Assembly: GCA_036563245.1 (NCBI GenBank)
Contig: DATCMU010000030.1
Location: forward strand, 38,757-102,756
DNA: 64,000 nucleotides
Direction: 5' to 3'
Origin: DATCMU01 sp036563245
GTDB taxonomy: Bacteria; Pseudomonadota; Alphaproteobacteria; Rhizobiales; Devosiaceae
Position 1 is the first letter of the stretch; each line of letters begins with the position of its first letter. The position numbers were made by a program, and so were the translations under genes. The notes beneath the pieces were generated by a model that was not told the origin of the DNA, ran no database searches, and was given only the letters and a program-made list of their open reading frames with translations. Positions 53,277 to 61,466 of the stretch are shown here, piece after piece.

Positions 53277-53870
53277 ATGTTTGTTGCTCGATCGGCTTGC
53301 AGTCGCCTTCTCTCCGGAGAGATCTGCAGCGCGATAGAACCAATCCCCCGGTCCTCGTACTTTCCGATTCGGGCGCTCGCGCTGCAGGCACTTGCCGTCT
53401 GTGTTGCCCTACTCGAATTGACTTTGCCGACTCTGGCAGCATCATCCGCTCCCGCGGCGCAGCCCGATCCTTCACAGGGCTGGGTGCGGATCTGCGACAC
53501 ACCGGCTGAACAAACGAGATGCAGGGTCGAGAGGGAAGTGGCCGGCTCGGATGGAAAACTCAGCGCCAGCATCACGGTCTGGCCCAAAACAGATACTGGA
53601 AATCCAGGTGTCGCGATCAAGGTACCGACAGACACCATCATACTGTCAGGGCTGGTTTTGACCTTTGACAACAAAAAGGCGTCCCTCAAAGCTCCGTACC
53701 ACTTCTGTGACGAAGCATATTGCGTTGCGGACCGCAACTTACCGGCCTCATTGATTGATAGATTGAAGAAGGGGCTCGAGCTGTCCGTTATTAGAACTGA
53801 CGGAAAAATGACCTCGTTCGCCTACCACTTCAGCCTCAAAGGTTTCACGGCGGCCTACAATGGCGATTAA
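53277..53870 (+). CDS. IalB-family exported protein, type A, copy 1
   Basis: The longest frame begins at a TTG (53259); the ATG at 53277 gives 197 aa, but neither has a ribosome-binding site and the hydrophobic signal-like segment (ALALQALAVCVALLELTLPT) starts only near residue 35, so the start is uncertain. The mature domain (about residues 62-197) matches invasion-associated locus B proteins: GWVRICDTP, APYHFCDEAYCVADRNLP and FSLKGFTAAYNGD, with four Cys likely paired. IalB proteins of Bartonella and Brucella are envelope proteins linked to host-cell invasion. It is divergent from the TPS pair. Confidence 0.82.
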   Translation: MFVARSACSRLLSGEICSAIEPIPRSSYFPIRALALQALAVCVALLELTLPTLAASSAPAAQPDPSQGWVRICDTPAEQTRCRVEREVAGSDGKLSASITVWPKTDTGNPGVAIKVPTDTIILSGLVLTFDNKKASLKAPYHFCDEAYCVADRNLPASLIDRLKKGLELSVIRTDGKMTSFAYHFSLKGFTAAYNGD

Positions 53871-53996
53871 TCCCGTGTTTCGCCGTGGCCTTCCTTCCGA
53901 CGAACGAATGCCATGGCTGACCCCTGACCGCAGTAGTCCGGTGAAAAGAACAAGAAGCACTTTTGGAGACTCATTATCAGATCACTTGGAGGTGCG

Positions 53997-54503
53997 ATGA
54001 GGCTTGTTTTTGCTCTTGCAGCAATCTGCGTGTGGCTCGGGACTCTTGCTACGGCAATGGCTGGAGCGGCAGAGGAGAAGAACTGGATCAAAGTCTGCGA
54101 TATCCAGGACCACCATGACTGCATGATGCGCCAAGTTCGGCATACCACAACAGCGTTTGACGCAGCCATGATGGTAAGAATGAAACCTGGCGGGCAACTT
54201 TTGGTAAGCGTGAATTTCCCGACGGGCGTCGACCTTCTGAAGCCACAGAAATGGCAGATCGACAACGGATCGCCGGGTGACGCTCCATTTGTCTATTGCT
54301 CCAAGGATGCCTGCTCATCACAAGCAATCGTCGACACTAACTTCATTGCGAGGTTGAAAAAGGGCAAATCGATGACTGCATCCGCATATCTGCGAGACGG
54401 CGCCCCAATTTCAATCAGCTTCGATCTGGCTGGGTTTTCGTCCACCTTTGACAGCGAGAACTTTATGACAATTGACCAATACAAGCAGTTGAATTCCAAG
54501 TGA
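53997..54503 (+). CDS. IalB-family exported protein, type B, copy 1
   Basis: ATG 53997 follows GGAGGTGCG closely. The 168-aa protein has a signal peptide (MRLVFALAAICVWLGTLATA, cleavage AMA-GAA). The mature part has NWIKVCDIQDHHDCMMRQV, APFVYCSKDACSSQAIV and the tail MTIDQYKQLNSK. It has IalB Cys spacing but lacks the type A ending and carries an extra C-terminal SENFMTIDQYKQ segment shared with the fourth protein. Function in the envelope is inferred only. Confidence 0.83.
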   Translation: MRLVFALAAICVWLGTLATAMAGAAEEKNWIKVCDIQDHHDCMMRQVRHTTTAFDAAMMVRMKPGGQLLVSVNFPTGVDLLKPQKWQIDNGSPGDAPFVYCSKDACSSQAIVDTNFIARLKKGKSMTASAYLRDGAPISISFDLAGFSSTFDSENFMTIDQYKQLNSK

Positions 54504-54695
54504 AGGCGTAGGCGGAGGAAGGTTGCCGATAGCCCTGCGCAGCCATGTGGCCGGGCTGCAATTCACGGAACGCAACGGAGTGGCGACCGATGGGGAAGCA
54601 GACCATTCCCTGGGCCTGACCCACCTCAAGGCACAATCCTGATGGTCTTTCGCCTTGGTCCGGCGTTTTGCATGCAGTTTGTTTGGTCTCGATAT

Positions 54696-54718
54696 CGCCC
54701 CTTCGGGCGCCGTTTTTT
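54696..54718 (+). terminator. Possible terminator or attenuator before copy 2 of type A
   Basis: CGCCC-CTTC-GGGCG is a 5-bp stem with tetraloop, followed three bases later by T6. It ends three bases before the GGAGGG ribosome-binding site of the next gene, so it would either end the first A-B pair's transcript or act as a leader attenuator. Confidence 0.4.
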
Positions 54719-54730
54719 GAGGAGGGAACA

Positions 54731-55288
54731 ATGATTCAATCCTGGCTTGCCAGAAGCCAATCGCTCCGTGTGCGACCCGCTGTGTCAGTAGTTGCATTTG
54801 CTCTTGCCAGCTTTCTTGTACCGGGTGCGCTAACGCCGCCCAAAGCAGCCACCCAGGCAGACCCCAAGTTGGGTTGGGCGCGAATCTGCGAAACGTCTGG
54901 CGGCAAACTCGTGTGCAAAGCTGAAAGGGACTTTGTGGATTCGACGGGCAAAACCGTAGCCGTCCTCTCTGTCTGGAAGCAACCCGGTTCAGGCGAGCCG
55001 AACTTTGAAATCAAGGTGCCGCTTGATACGCTCATTCCCAACGGACTGATTTTGCTGATAGATCAGGACAAGAAAGCGTTCAGAACGCCATTTCATTACT
55101 GCGACGCAGACTACTGCGTCATGGACACCGCGCAATCCGATGCGCAATTGGACAGCTTCAAGAATGCGCTCGCCGACCGCTTCAAGAAGGGGCTGACGCT
55201 GACCGTTACCCGAACAGACGGGACCAGTACCTCGGTCAGTTACCACATTGACCTCAGAGGATTCACGGCTGCCTACGAAGGCAAATAG
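54731..55288 (+). CDS. IalB-family exported protein, type A, copy 2
   Basis: ATG 54731 follows GGAGGG by four bases. The 185-aa protein has a signal-like N-terminus (RPAVSVVAFALASFLVPGAL) and mature motifs GWARICETSGGKLVCKAERD, TPFHYCDADYCVMDTAQ and IDLRGFTAAYEGK. The four-Cys pattern and FTAAY ending match copy 1, with an additional QSDAQLDSFKNALADRF insert. The two type A genes therefore look like paralogues within the island. Confidence 0.84.
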   Translation: MIQSWLARSQSLRVRPAVSVVAFALASFLVPGALTPPKAATQADPKLGWARICETSGGKLVCKAERDFVDSTGKTVAVLSVWKQPGSGEPNFEIKVPLDTLIPNGLILLIDQDKKAFRTPFHYCDADYCVMDTAQSDAQLDSFKNALADRFKKGLTLTVTRTDGTSTSVSYHIDLRGFTAAYEGK

Positions 55289-55370
55289 GCCGCTGCGATT
55301 TGCGGACTCGAGCGCCCCACTCGGCACCATATGAAGCCACGATTGCATGAACCAATGGAGAAACAGCTGT

Positions 55371-55886
55371 ATGCGCACTTCCCCGGTATTTGTTTCTGTC
55401 ACTCTGGCTCTTGCCCTCGCAATACTGAGCCCCAGCGGAGCTGAAGCAGATGGCGCACCTAGCGGTTGGCAGAAGATTTGTTCTGCAACTGGTGCAAATC
55501 AGATCTGCATGGTGAGAGATACGATCGAAATTGGCAGGGACGATCCCGCCGCCTTTCTCATTCGACCCCGTCAAGGCGACTACTTGGCTGTGGCATCACT
55601 GCCGGCACTGAAACTTGATTTCTTCAAAAATCAGAACTGGCAAATTGATGACGGGAAAGTTCTGAATGTACCCTATACGAAATGCGATCGCACGGGCTGC
55701 GCTGCCATGCTGGCAGCAAATCAGGCGTTTTTTGACGCGCTGCAGAAGGGTACTGCCATTATCATAACCGGTTACCTCATAGATGGAACCAAGGTGTCGG
55801 CGGCGTTCCCGCTGAAGGGCTTCGCCGAGGCCTATTTGGGCTCCAAATCGATGTCACTGGACGAATACAAAAAGACTGCCAATTAG
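55371..55886 (+). CDS. IalB-family exported protein, type B, copy 2
   Basis: The start is ATG 55371. The 171-aa protein has a signal peptide (FVSVTLALALAILSPSGAEA, cleavage near ADG). The mature part has GWQKICSATGANQICMVRD, VPYTKCDRTGCAAMLAANQ and FAEAYLGSKSMSLDEYKKTA. NWQIDDG and the DEYKK tail align with NWQ/KWQIDNG and DQYKQ of the first type B protein. It completes an A-B-A-B array. Confidence 0.84.
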   Translation: MRTSPVFVSVTLALALAILSPSGAEADGAPSGWQKICSATGANQICMVRDTIEIGRDDPAAFLIRPRQGDYLAVASLPALKLDFFKNQNWQIDDGKVLNVPYTKCDRTGCAAMLAANQAFFDALQKGTAIIITGYLIDGTKVSAAFPLKGFAEAYLGSKSMSLDEYKKTAN

Positions 55887-55934
55887 CTGCTACAATCGCG
55901 TTAGACGAAGCTCGGTGCGCCCTCCGTCGCAGAG

Positions 55935-57737
55935 TTGAAGGTTGGATTGCCGAGCCAATATCCAGAGACACTGGACATCGAAGCCGTCGCCGACATGACC
56001 GATCCCATCCCCCAAGGCCACCTGGCGCTAACTGACGCCTGGGCAGCGTTTCGAGATTCCCTCTGGCGCGGCCATGACGCGGTGGCTGAACTGCATGGTT
56101 TGAGCGGGCTCCGCAATGTTTCCATGACGGTTGCGGCACGCAACAAGGCTGCTTTCGATCGCATCCGGAATCTCGAGCTGCAAGCCATGTTGCGGCCGTT
56201 CAGGGACGGTGCGCTGGAGGCCCTGGTCATGCCTCCTGGCGAGCAGCAGATGTTCACCATTCCGAAGTCCGCGTGGGAGAACGCGTTCTATCCGGAACGC
56301 ATGTTCCTCGACTCTACAATTGCCGCCGGGCATGGCGAGTACTGGGATGCCCTGGAAGGTCGCTCGCCCTTCGTATCCGAAAAGACGTTCCAAAGTTGGC
56401 TTGGGAGCCGGGACGTCACAATCGTCAAACTCCTGGGTGATGTCGAAGACCTGGGGTGCGAGCTGAGGCCCGTCCTCGTCGATCTGGCGCAGGATGGCAT
56501 CGTGCCGTCGACTGAGGCGGAAACTCTTGCGCGAAGATTTGGCGTTGGACCGCTGGCAAAAGAACCGCCGGCGGGGAGCTTCGATCCGATGCTTGCCGAG
56601 CACTGGACCTTGCCGATGGTGATTGCCTGGATGGTCTGGCGCAAACCGGAAAAGGTGCGCGAACAATGGGACGATTACCGGAACGAATGTCTTGCCTGGG
56701 CACCTCTGGGCGCAAGTGCAGACGATCGCGAAGGCGACAGCATGCGTCACGGTGAGACACTGCAGCAGCCGCCACCGGCATCGGTTGCGCTGATCGGCAT
56801 CGCCGAGGCCGCCGGCGAGGACGATTCCCCCAAACTTATGTCGGTCAGGACCGCCATCGCGGATCTGTGGAAGCGGCTCGAAAGCGGAGGCGTCTCGGGC
56901 AACGCGGTCGATCGGGACCGCAAGTCCGTTGTGATCGGCAAGCGGGACTGGGCGCGCCTGGATCTTGCGCACGAACTGGGTGGCCCGGACTATCTGGTGC
57001 TCAAGACCGACACGCTGTCGCGACAGTACACGGATCTGATCTTTTCAAGACTGGAGGTGTTGCGGCATTGGCGACCATTGCCATCGGATGGGCGCCTCTA
57101 CCAGGCGGGAACGGTTTTCCAGTTCGACGACGACGCCTCCCATTGGTCGCTCTTTGAGGCTTCGGTCTGGGTCGGGTGTGAGGGTGAGCAGCTGAGCACC
57201 GACGAGATCGAGGCGCGCGGGCTGGATGATCAGGGCGCCAATGAGCTCTTTCGCGCATTGCACCGGAACCCACGTCTGAATGCAACCGGCATCAACAGGC
57301 AGTTGATCCGCGAGCCGATCCCTCGGGAATACTGGGAGCTGGCAACTGTCGATCTGATGGCAAGAGGTCACCGCGTCGAATTCATCGATGACGAAGCCGA
57401 GGGGCTGCACGGAACCCTGACACCATTCAGTGAAAGCGAACCGAGGTGGACACGCATCGATATCGACGTGGCGGAGTTGAAGAAGGTCTTTTCGTTTGGC
57501 CGGAGCAGGCCGGCGAGTTGCCGGCACTGGCTTGAGCAGCAGATGCGCGAGTCGCCTCGAGAACGACCAAAATCCAAAGCGGCGTTTCTTTCGGAGGCGG
57601 TCGCGGAATTCAACGTCACAAAAGCTGATTTCAATCGCGCATGGCAGGCGGCACTTGAAAACATTAAGGAAGCCAAGGGGATCTGGGACAAGGCCGGTCG
57701 CCCGAAATCCGTCGAAAACAATCGGTCGGCTAAATAA
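55935..57737 (+). CDS. Unknown 600-aa protein
   Basis: The longest frame starts at TTG 55935; ATG 55995 (MTDPIPQGHLALTDAWAAFR) is an alternative and neither has a good ribosome-binding site. No signal peptide or membrane helix is visible. The N-terminal third has GHLALTDAWAAFRDSLW; the middle has SVRTAIADLWKRLESG and a DWARLDLAHELGGPDYLVLK segment; the C-terminus is helical and basic, ending IWDKAGRPKSVENNRSAK. I do not recognise the family. It lies between the IalB array and the second integrase module and may belong to island maintenance rather than the envelope cassette. Confidence 0.72.
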   Translation: MKVGLPSQYPETLDIEAVADMTDPIPQGHLALTDAWAAFRDSLWRGHDAVAELHGLSGLRNVSMTVAARNKAAFDRIRNLELQAMLRPFRDGALEALVMPPGEQQMFTIPKSAWENAFYPERMFLDSTIAAGHGEYWDALEGRSPFVSEKTFQSWLGSRDVTIVKLLGDVEDLGCELRPVLVDLAQDGIVPSTEAETLARRFGVGPLAKEPPAGSFDPMLAEHWTLPMVIAWMVWRKPEKVREQWDDYRNECLAWAPLGASADDREGDSMRHGETLQQPPPASVALIGIAEAAGEDDSPKLMSVRTAIADLWKRLESGGVSGNAVDRDRKSVVIGKRDWARLDLAHELGGPDYLVLKTDTLSRQYTDLIFSRLEVLRHWRPLPSDGRLYQAGTVFQFDDDASHWSLFEASVWVGCEGEQLSTDEIEARGLDDQGANELFRALHRNPRLNATGINRQLIREPIPREYWELATVDLMARGHRVEFIDDEAEGLHGTLTPFSESEPRWTRIDIDVAELKKVFSFGRSRPASCRHWLEQQMRESPRERPKSKAAFLSEAVAEFNVTKADFNRAWQAALENIKEAKGIWDKAGRPKSVENNRSAK

Positions 57738-57815
57738 ATCGATCCACCTATTACCGCGTCGCCGCTGACCTCACGTTCTGGCCCGTGACTGGACCGAGAA
57801 CCATGAGGTTGGTTG

Positions 57816-58028
57816 ATGACTTCCACCGTTACCCCGAAACGCCGGATGCTGCGGACGCGTGAAGCGGCCGCGTATACCGGGCTTGCCAAGTCGACCCTCG
57901 AAAAGCTGCGCGTCTCCGGCGAAGGCGCGCCCTATATCCGCATCGGCCGCGCCGTGCTCTACGACCAGGACGATCTCGACACCTGGCTGGCCGCGCACCG
58001 CCGCCGCTCGACCTCCGACCAGAGCTAG
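57816..58028 (+). CDS. AlpA/excisionase-like helix-turn-helix protein
   Basis: The 70-aa protein has MLRTREAAAYTGLAKSTLEK (helix-turn-helix), APYIRIGRAVLYDQDDLDTW (wing) and a short basic tail, the pattern of MerR-type excisionase/AlpA proteins that bind attachment sites or activate integrase genes. ATG 57816 is chosen over the TTG three bases before. It is 12 bp upstream of the next small DNA-binding gene and near the second integrase. Confidence 0.85.
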   Translation: MTSTVTPKRRMLRTREAAAYTGLAKSTLEKLRVSGEGAPYIRIGRAVLYDQDDLDTWLAAHRRRSTSDQS

Positions 58029-58040
58029 GAGGGGATCGCC

Positions 58041-58535
58041 ATGCCGCGCAACACCATTCCCCGCGGCGCCATCCGCGCGCCGCGGGGCAGCAGGACCTCC
58101 GGCAAGAAACGCCGCGGCACGGGGCTCAGCATCCATCGCAGCTACACGCCCGGCGAACTGGCGCGCGCGCTCGGGGTCACGACCGGCACCGTGTTGAGGT
58201 GGCGCAAGGAAGGGCTGACCTTCATCATGGATGGCCGCCCCTACCTGGTGTCCGGCGCCGACGCCCTCGCCTTCCTCAAGGCACGCCGTGCCCCCAGGCG
58301 CAAATGCCAGATGCACGAGTGCCTCTGCTTTCGCTGCCAGGACCTGCGGGCGCCGGCCCTCGGCATGGCCGACTACGTCCCGATCACACCGACCACCGGC
58401 ATGTTCAAGGCCCTCTGCGAAGTCTGCAACACCGTGATGAACAAGCGCATCGCCCTGCGGTCCCTGCCCCTTCTGGAGGGGATCATCGAGTTGCGAATCC
58501 AACAGGGCCTTCCAACACTAGATGAGACGCGTTGA
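58041..58535 (+). CDS. Helix-turn-helix protein with zinc-ribbon-like Cys cluster
   Basis: ATG 58041 follows AGGAGGGGATCGCC. The 164-aa protein has a basic N-terminus, a MerR-like helix-turn-helix (YTPGELARALGVTTGTVLRW, RPYLVSGADALAFL) and then KCQMHECLCFRCQ plus LCEVCN, a plausible Zn ribbon. It is likely a DNA-binding partner of the second integrase; the precise role is unknown. Confidence 0.75.
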   Translation: MPRNTIPRGAIRAPRGSRTSGKKRRGTGLSIHRSYTPGELARALGVTTGTVLRWRKEGLTFIMDGRPYLVSGADALAFLKARRAPRRKCQMHECLCFRCQDLRAPALGMADYVPITPTTGMFKALCEVCNTVMNKRIALRSLPLLEGIIELRIQQGLPTLDETR

Positions 58536-58574
58536 CCCTGTTGTTGTGCCGCATTGTGAAGGACTGACGAAACC

Positions 58575-59678
58575 ATGAAGAAGAACCATCCTAAAAACGA
58601 GCGGATCAAGCGCGCCTATTTCATTCACCTGGAAGACGCCAGGCGCATGAGCCCGAGCAGCGTCGACCACGTCGCGGCAGCGCTTTCGAGCTTCGAAACC
58701 TCGACCGGAGGTCGCGACTTCAAGGCCTTCCACATCGAGCAGGCCCGCAAGTTCAAGCGCGACCTGAACGAGCAGATCGTCGCCGAGACCGGCCGCCCGC
58801 TTGCCACAGCGACCATTGTGGCGCGCCTCAGGGCCGTCAAGGCGTTCTTCCAGTGGCTTTCGCAGCAGCCCGGCTACCGCTCGAAGATCAGGTTTTCGGA
58901 CGCGGAGTATTTCAACCCCAGCGCCAATGACAGCCGCATCGCCGGGGCGCGTCGCCAGCACCCTGTCCCCAGCGTCGAACAGATCCGCCACGTCGTCGAA
59001 GCCATGCCGGCCGGAACCGAGATCGAGAAGCGGGATCGCGCCCTGATCGCCTTCACCCTGTTGAGCGGTGGGCGCGATGACGCCATCGCCTCGCTCTCGC
59101 TCAAGCATGTCGATCGCGCGCGCCGCACCGTCTTCTTCGACGCGCGGGAGGTGCGCACCAAGAACCGCAAGACCTACCGGACCTGGTTCTTCCCGGTCGG
59201 CGAGCCGTTCGAGGAGATCGTTTGCGACTGGATGACATTGCTTGAGACGGAAAAACACTTCGGCCCCGATGATCCGCTGTTCCCGATCACCGATGTCAAG
59301 CTGCTGGCGGACGGCCGGTTCGGTCCTGTCGGCCTCGGGCGCAAGCACTGGACCAGCGCGACACGCATCCGGGCCATCTTCCGCCAGGCCTTCGAAGCGG
59401 CAGGCCTGCCCTATTCCAATCCGCATTCCCTGCGCAAGACGCTGACCCTGCTTGGTGAGCGCATCTGCACCACGCAGGAAGAAATGAAGATCTGGAGCCA
59501 GAACCTTGGCCACGAGCACGTGGCCACCACCTTCAACAGCTACGGCCATGTCGAAGAGCACCGGCAGGGCGCGGTGATGGAATGCCTGCGCAAGCAGCAG
59601 AGGCAGAAAGACGGCCCGGGCACAGTGCAATTGGACGAGCATACGCGACGAGCGCTCAAGATACTGCTCAAGTTCTGA
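58575..59678 (+). CDS. Second tyrosine recombinase
   Basis: The 367-aa protein has an N-terminal SAM-like core-binding domain (SPSSVDHVAAALSSFETSTG) and the catalytic set R167 (SGGRDDA), H284-R287 (NPHSLRKT), H313 (LGHEHV) and Y323. It is unlike the P4-type integrase at the left end and lacks a DUF4102 region. With the two small DNA-binding genes it looks like a separate recombination module nested in the island. No second set of attachment repeats was found by eye. Confidence 0.9.
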   Translation: MKKNHPKNERIKRAYFIHLEDARRMSPSSVDHVAAALSSFETSTGGRDFKAFHIEQARKFKRDLNEQIVAETGRPLATATIVARLRAVKAFFQWLSQQPGYRSKIRFSDAEYFNPSANDSRIAGARRQHPVPSVEQIRHVVEAMPAGTEIEKRDRALIAFTLLSGGRDDAIASLSLKHVDRARRTVFFDAREVRTKNRKTYRTWFFPVGEPFEEIVCDWMTLLETEKHFGPDDPLFPITDVKLLADGRFGPVGLGRKHWTSATRIRAIFRQAFEAAGLPYSNPHSLRKTLTLLGERICTTQEEMKIWSQNLGHEHVATTFNSYGHVEEHRQGAVMECLRKQQRQKDGPGTVQLDEHTRRALKILLKF

Positions 59679-60059
59679 AAACACGCGATACCTTCGATTT
59701 TAGCGGTAGTGTCTCCAGCAGCCGCTCATTCGATGCTCCCGCACCTGAACGCGGGAAAGTCGCGATTTGACTGCCCTTGTGCACTAGGCCTCACAGGCTA
59801 ATTGGCAGCTACGACCGCCGTGGTAACGTAATGAAGAATACGCTGAATCGAATCACCATGGCGTGCCCAAAGACAGACAAGTATCCAGCTTGGCATCCTT
59901 CACCATGGGCGAGGAAAGCCACAATCAAGTCCGCGACATGGCGCGGAGGAATGGGGTGTTGGCCACGCCAGTGAACCACCGTGCTGTCGAAGACTAACCC
60001 TGCTGCTTTCCGCGGACTGCTGCAGAGCCCAACCACGACCACTGCGAAAGCTTTCAATA
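59679..60059. other. Gene-free stretch, 381 bp
   Basis: Only short open frames without ribosome-binding sites are present, including a minus-strand 82-codon frame I do not trust. No inverted repeats of insertion-sequence type were seen. A promoter for the restriction-modification operon should lie near its right end, where the sequence becomes locally AT-rich (GCTTTCAATAATG). Confidence 0.5.
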
Positions 60060-61466
60060 ATGGCGATACAGCGCAGCGACCTCCCCTTCGGCAGTGAGTT
60101 CTCGCCGTCGCAGATTGAACTGCCGGCGTTGCTCGAGATTGTCGAGCGCCACCAGGGCAACCCGCATGCGCTCGAGGCGGAGATAATGGCGACGTATTTC
60201 GCGTCCCATTCCGCCCACCCCGGCGACGATGCCCACCGCGACTACAATCGCGGCAAGCTCGCCAACAACTGCAAGCTCGGCCTGATTGCCTACGGCCTCG
60301 TCGACCGGGAGGCCCGTTTCACGGGCTTCGGCCGCCAGCTGTTCGATCTGCGCGACGACGAAGACGCGCTCTATGAGGCGCTGGCTAAGCACATCTTGCT
60401 CAACCTCAAAGGCATGACGCTCGTGCAGTGTTTGCAGGACATGGTGGCGGCCGGCGAGGACATCACGCTCGATTCGCTGCGCCATGCCCTAGAGGAACGC
60501 GGCGTCAGGTTCCCGCGCGGTGGCAAGCACCCGAGCATGATGCGCCTCTGGCTTGCCAAGGCCGGCGTTATCGTCGGCAGCCGCTGGCAGGTTAATACCA
60601 TCCGGCTGCGAGCCGTGCTTGGCGCCGACCCCGAGGAATATCCCACCCTTGCGAAGTTCTCGCCCTACCAGCAGGCGTTCCTGCTAGCGCTTGCCAACAC
60701 CGGCATCAGGACACCGCAACCAGCCAATGAAATCGTCAAGCTGGCGTCGGCAACCTTTGGCATTCGGTTCCCCGACAAGAGCCTGCCGAAGGATGTGCTG
60801 AATGCCCTGCGCGACAGCGGCTACATCAACGTCACGAAGACCACCACCGGCCGCGGCGCCAAGCCCTTCCTAGTGGAGCCTACGGCCAAGGTGGACATCG
60901 AAATCCTGGGGCCTCTTCTCGACCAGATGAAAGACCAGGTCGACCCGAAGCTGCTCGGCCTCCTCACCAAGCCGCTGGCGGAGATCCTCGAGGAGGTCGG
61001 CTCGAGCGATCGCTATGTGTCCGGCCTGGCCCTCGAGGCGATGGCCTTCAAGCTCATGCGCAATTTGGCGATGGAATATGTGGCGACGCGGCTACGTGCC
61101 AGCTCAACCGGAGGCGCCGAGGTTGACGTGATTTTCCATTCAGCGCGGCTCGTCTATTCCCGCTGGCAGGTGCAGTGCAAGAACACCGCGCGCGTCGCAC
61201 TCGACGACGTGGCCAAGGAAGTTGGGCTCACGCATTTTCTGAAAAGCACGGTGATTGTCATCGTCACCACCGGCGAGATCGGTAGCGAAGCACGCCGCTA
61301 CGCCAACAAGATCATGAGCGATTCCAACCTGGCAATCGTCATGATCGACAAAGCCGACCTCGAGGGCGTCACCAGAAGTCCCGCGTACCTGGTCGATGCT
61401 TTCCGCCGGGAAGCCGAGCACGCGATGGCATTAAAGAAGTTTGATTTTGGGAGCGACCAAGCATGA
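60060..61466 (+). CDS. Restriction endonuclease-like protein (PD-(D/E)XK, Mrr-type core)
   Basis: The 468-aa protein has a long N-terminal helical region with winged-helix-like segments (target recognition candidates) and a C-terminal nuclease core: E354-V-D356 in GGAEVDVIF followed by Q372-C-K374 in WQVQCKNT, the D...QxK form of PD-(D/E)XK. IVIVTTGEIGSEARRYA follows. It ends overlapping the methyltransferase start by ATGA, so it is the likely restriction subunit. Recognition sequence unknown. Confidence 0.82.
   Translation: MAIQRSDLPFGSEFSPSQIELPALLEIVERHQGNPHALEAEIMATYFASHSAHPGDDAHRDYNRGKLANNCKLGLIAYGLVDREARFTGFGRQLFDLRDDEDALYEALAKHILLNLKGMTLVQCLQDMVAAGEDITLDSLRHALEERGVRFPRGGKHPSMMRLWLAKAGVIVGSRWQVNTIRLRAVLGADPEEYPTLAKFSPYQQAFLLALANTGIRTPQPANEIVKLASATFGIRFPDKSLPKDVLNALRDSGYINVTKTTTGRGAKPFLVEPTAKVDIEILGPLLDQMKDQVDPKLLGLLTKPLAEILEEVGSSDRYVSGLALEAMAFKLMRNLAMEYVATRLRASSTGGAEVDVIFHSARLVYSRWQVQCKNTARVALDDVAKEVGLTHFLKSTVIVIVTTGEIGSEARRYANKIMSDSNLAIVMIDKADLEGVTRSPAYLVDAFRREAEHAMALKKFDFGSDQA

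Noticed and set aside
57816..59678. Exact attachment sites for the second tyrosine recombinase
   Set aside because: No convincing direct repeats flank this module by eye, so no boundaries are claimed.
59809..60057. 82-codon minus-strand frame before the restriction operon
   Set aside because: It has a hydrophobic start but no ribosome-binding site, and it overlaps the likely promoter of the downstream operon.
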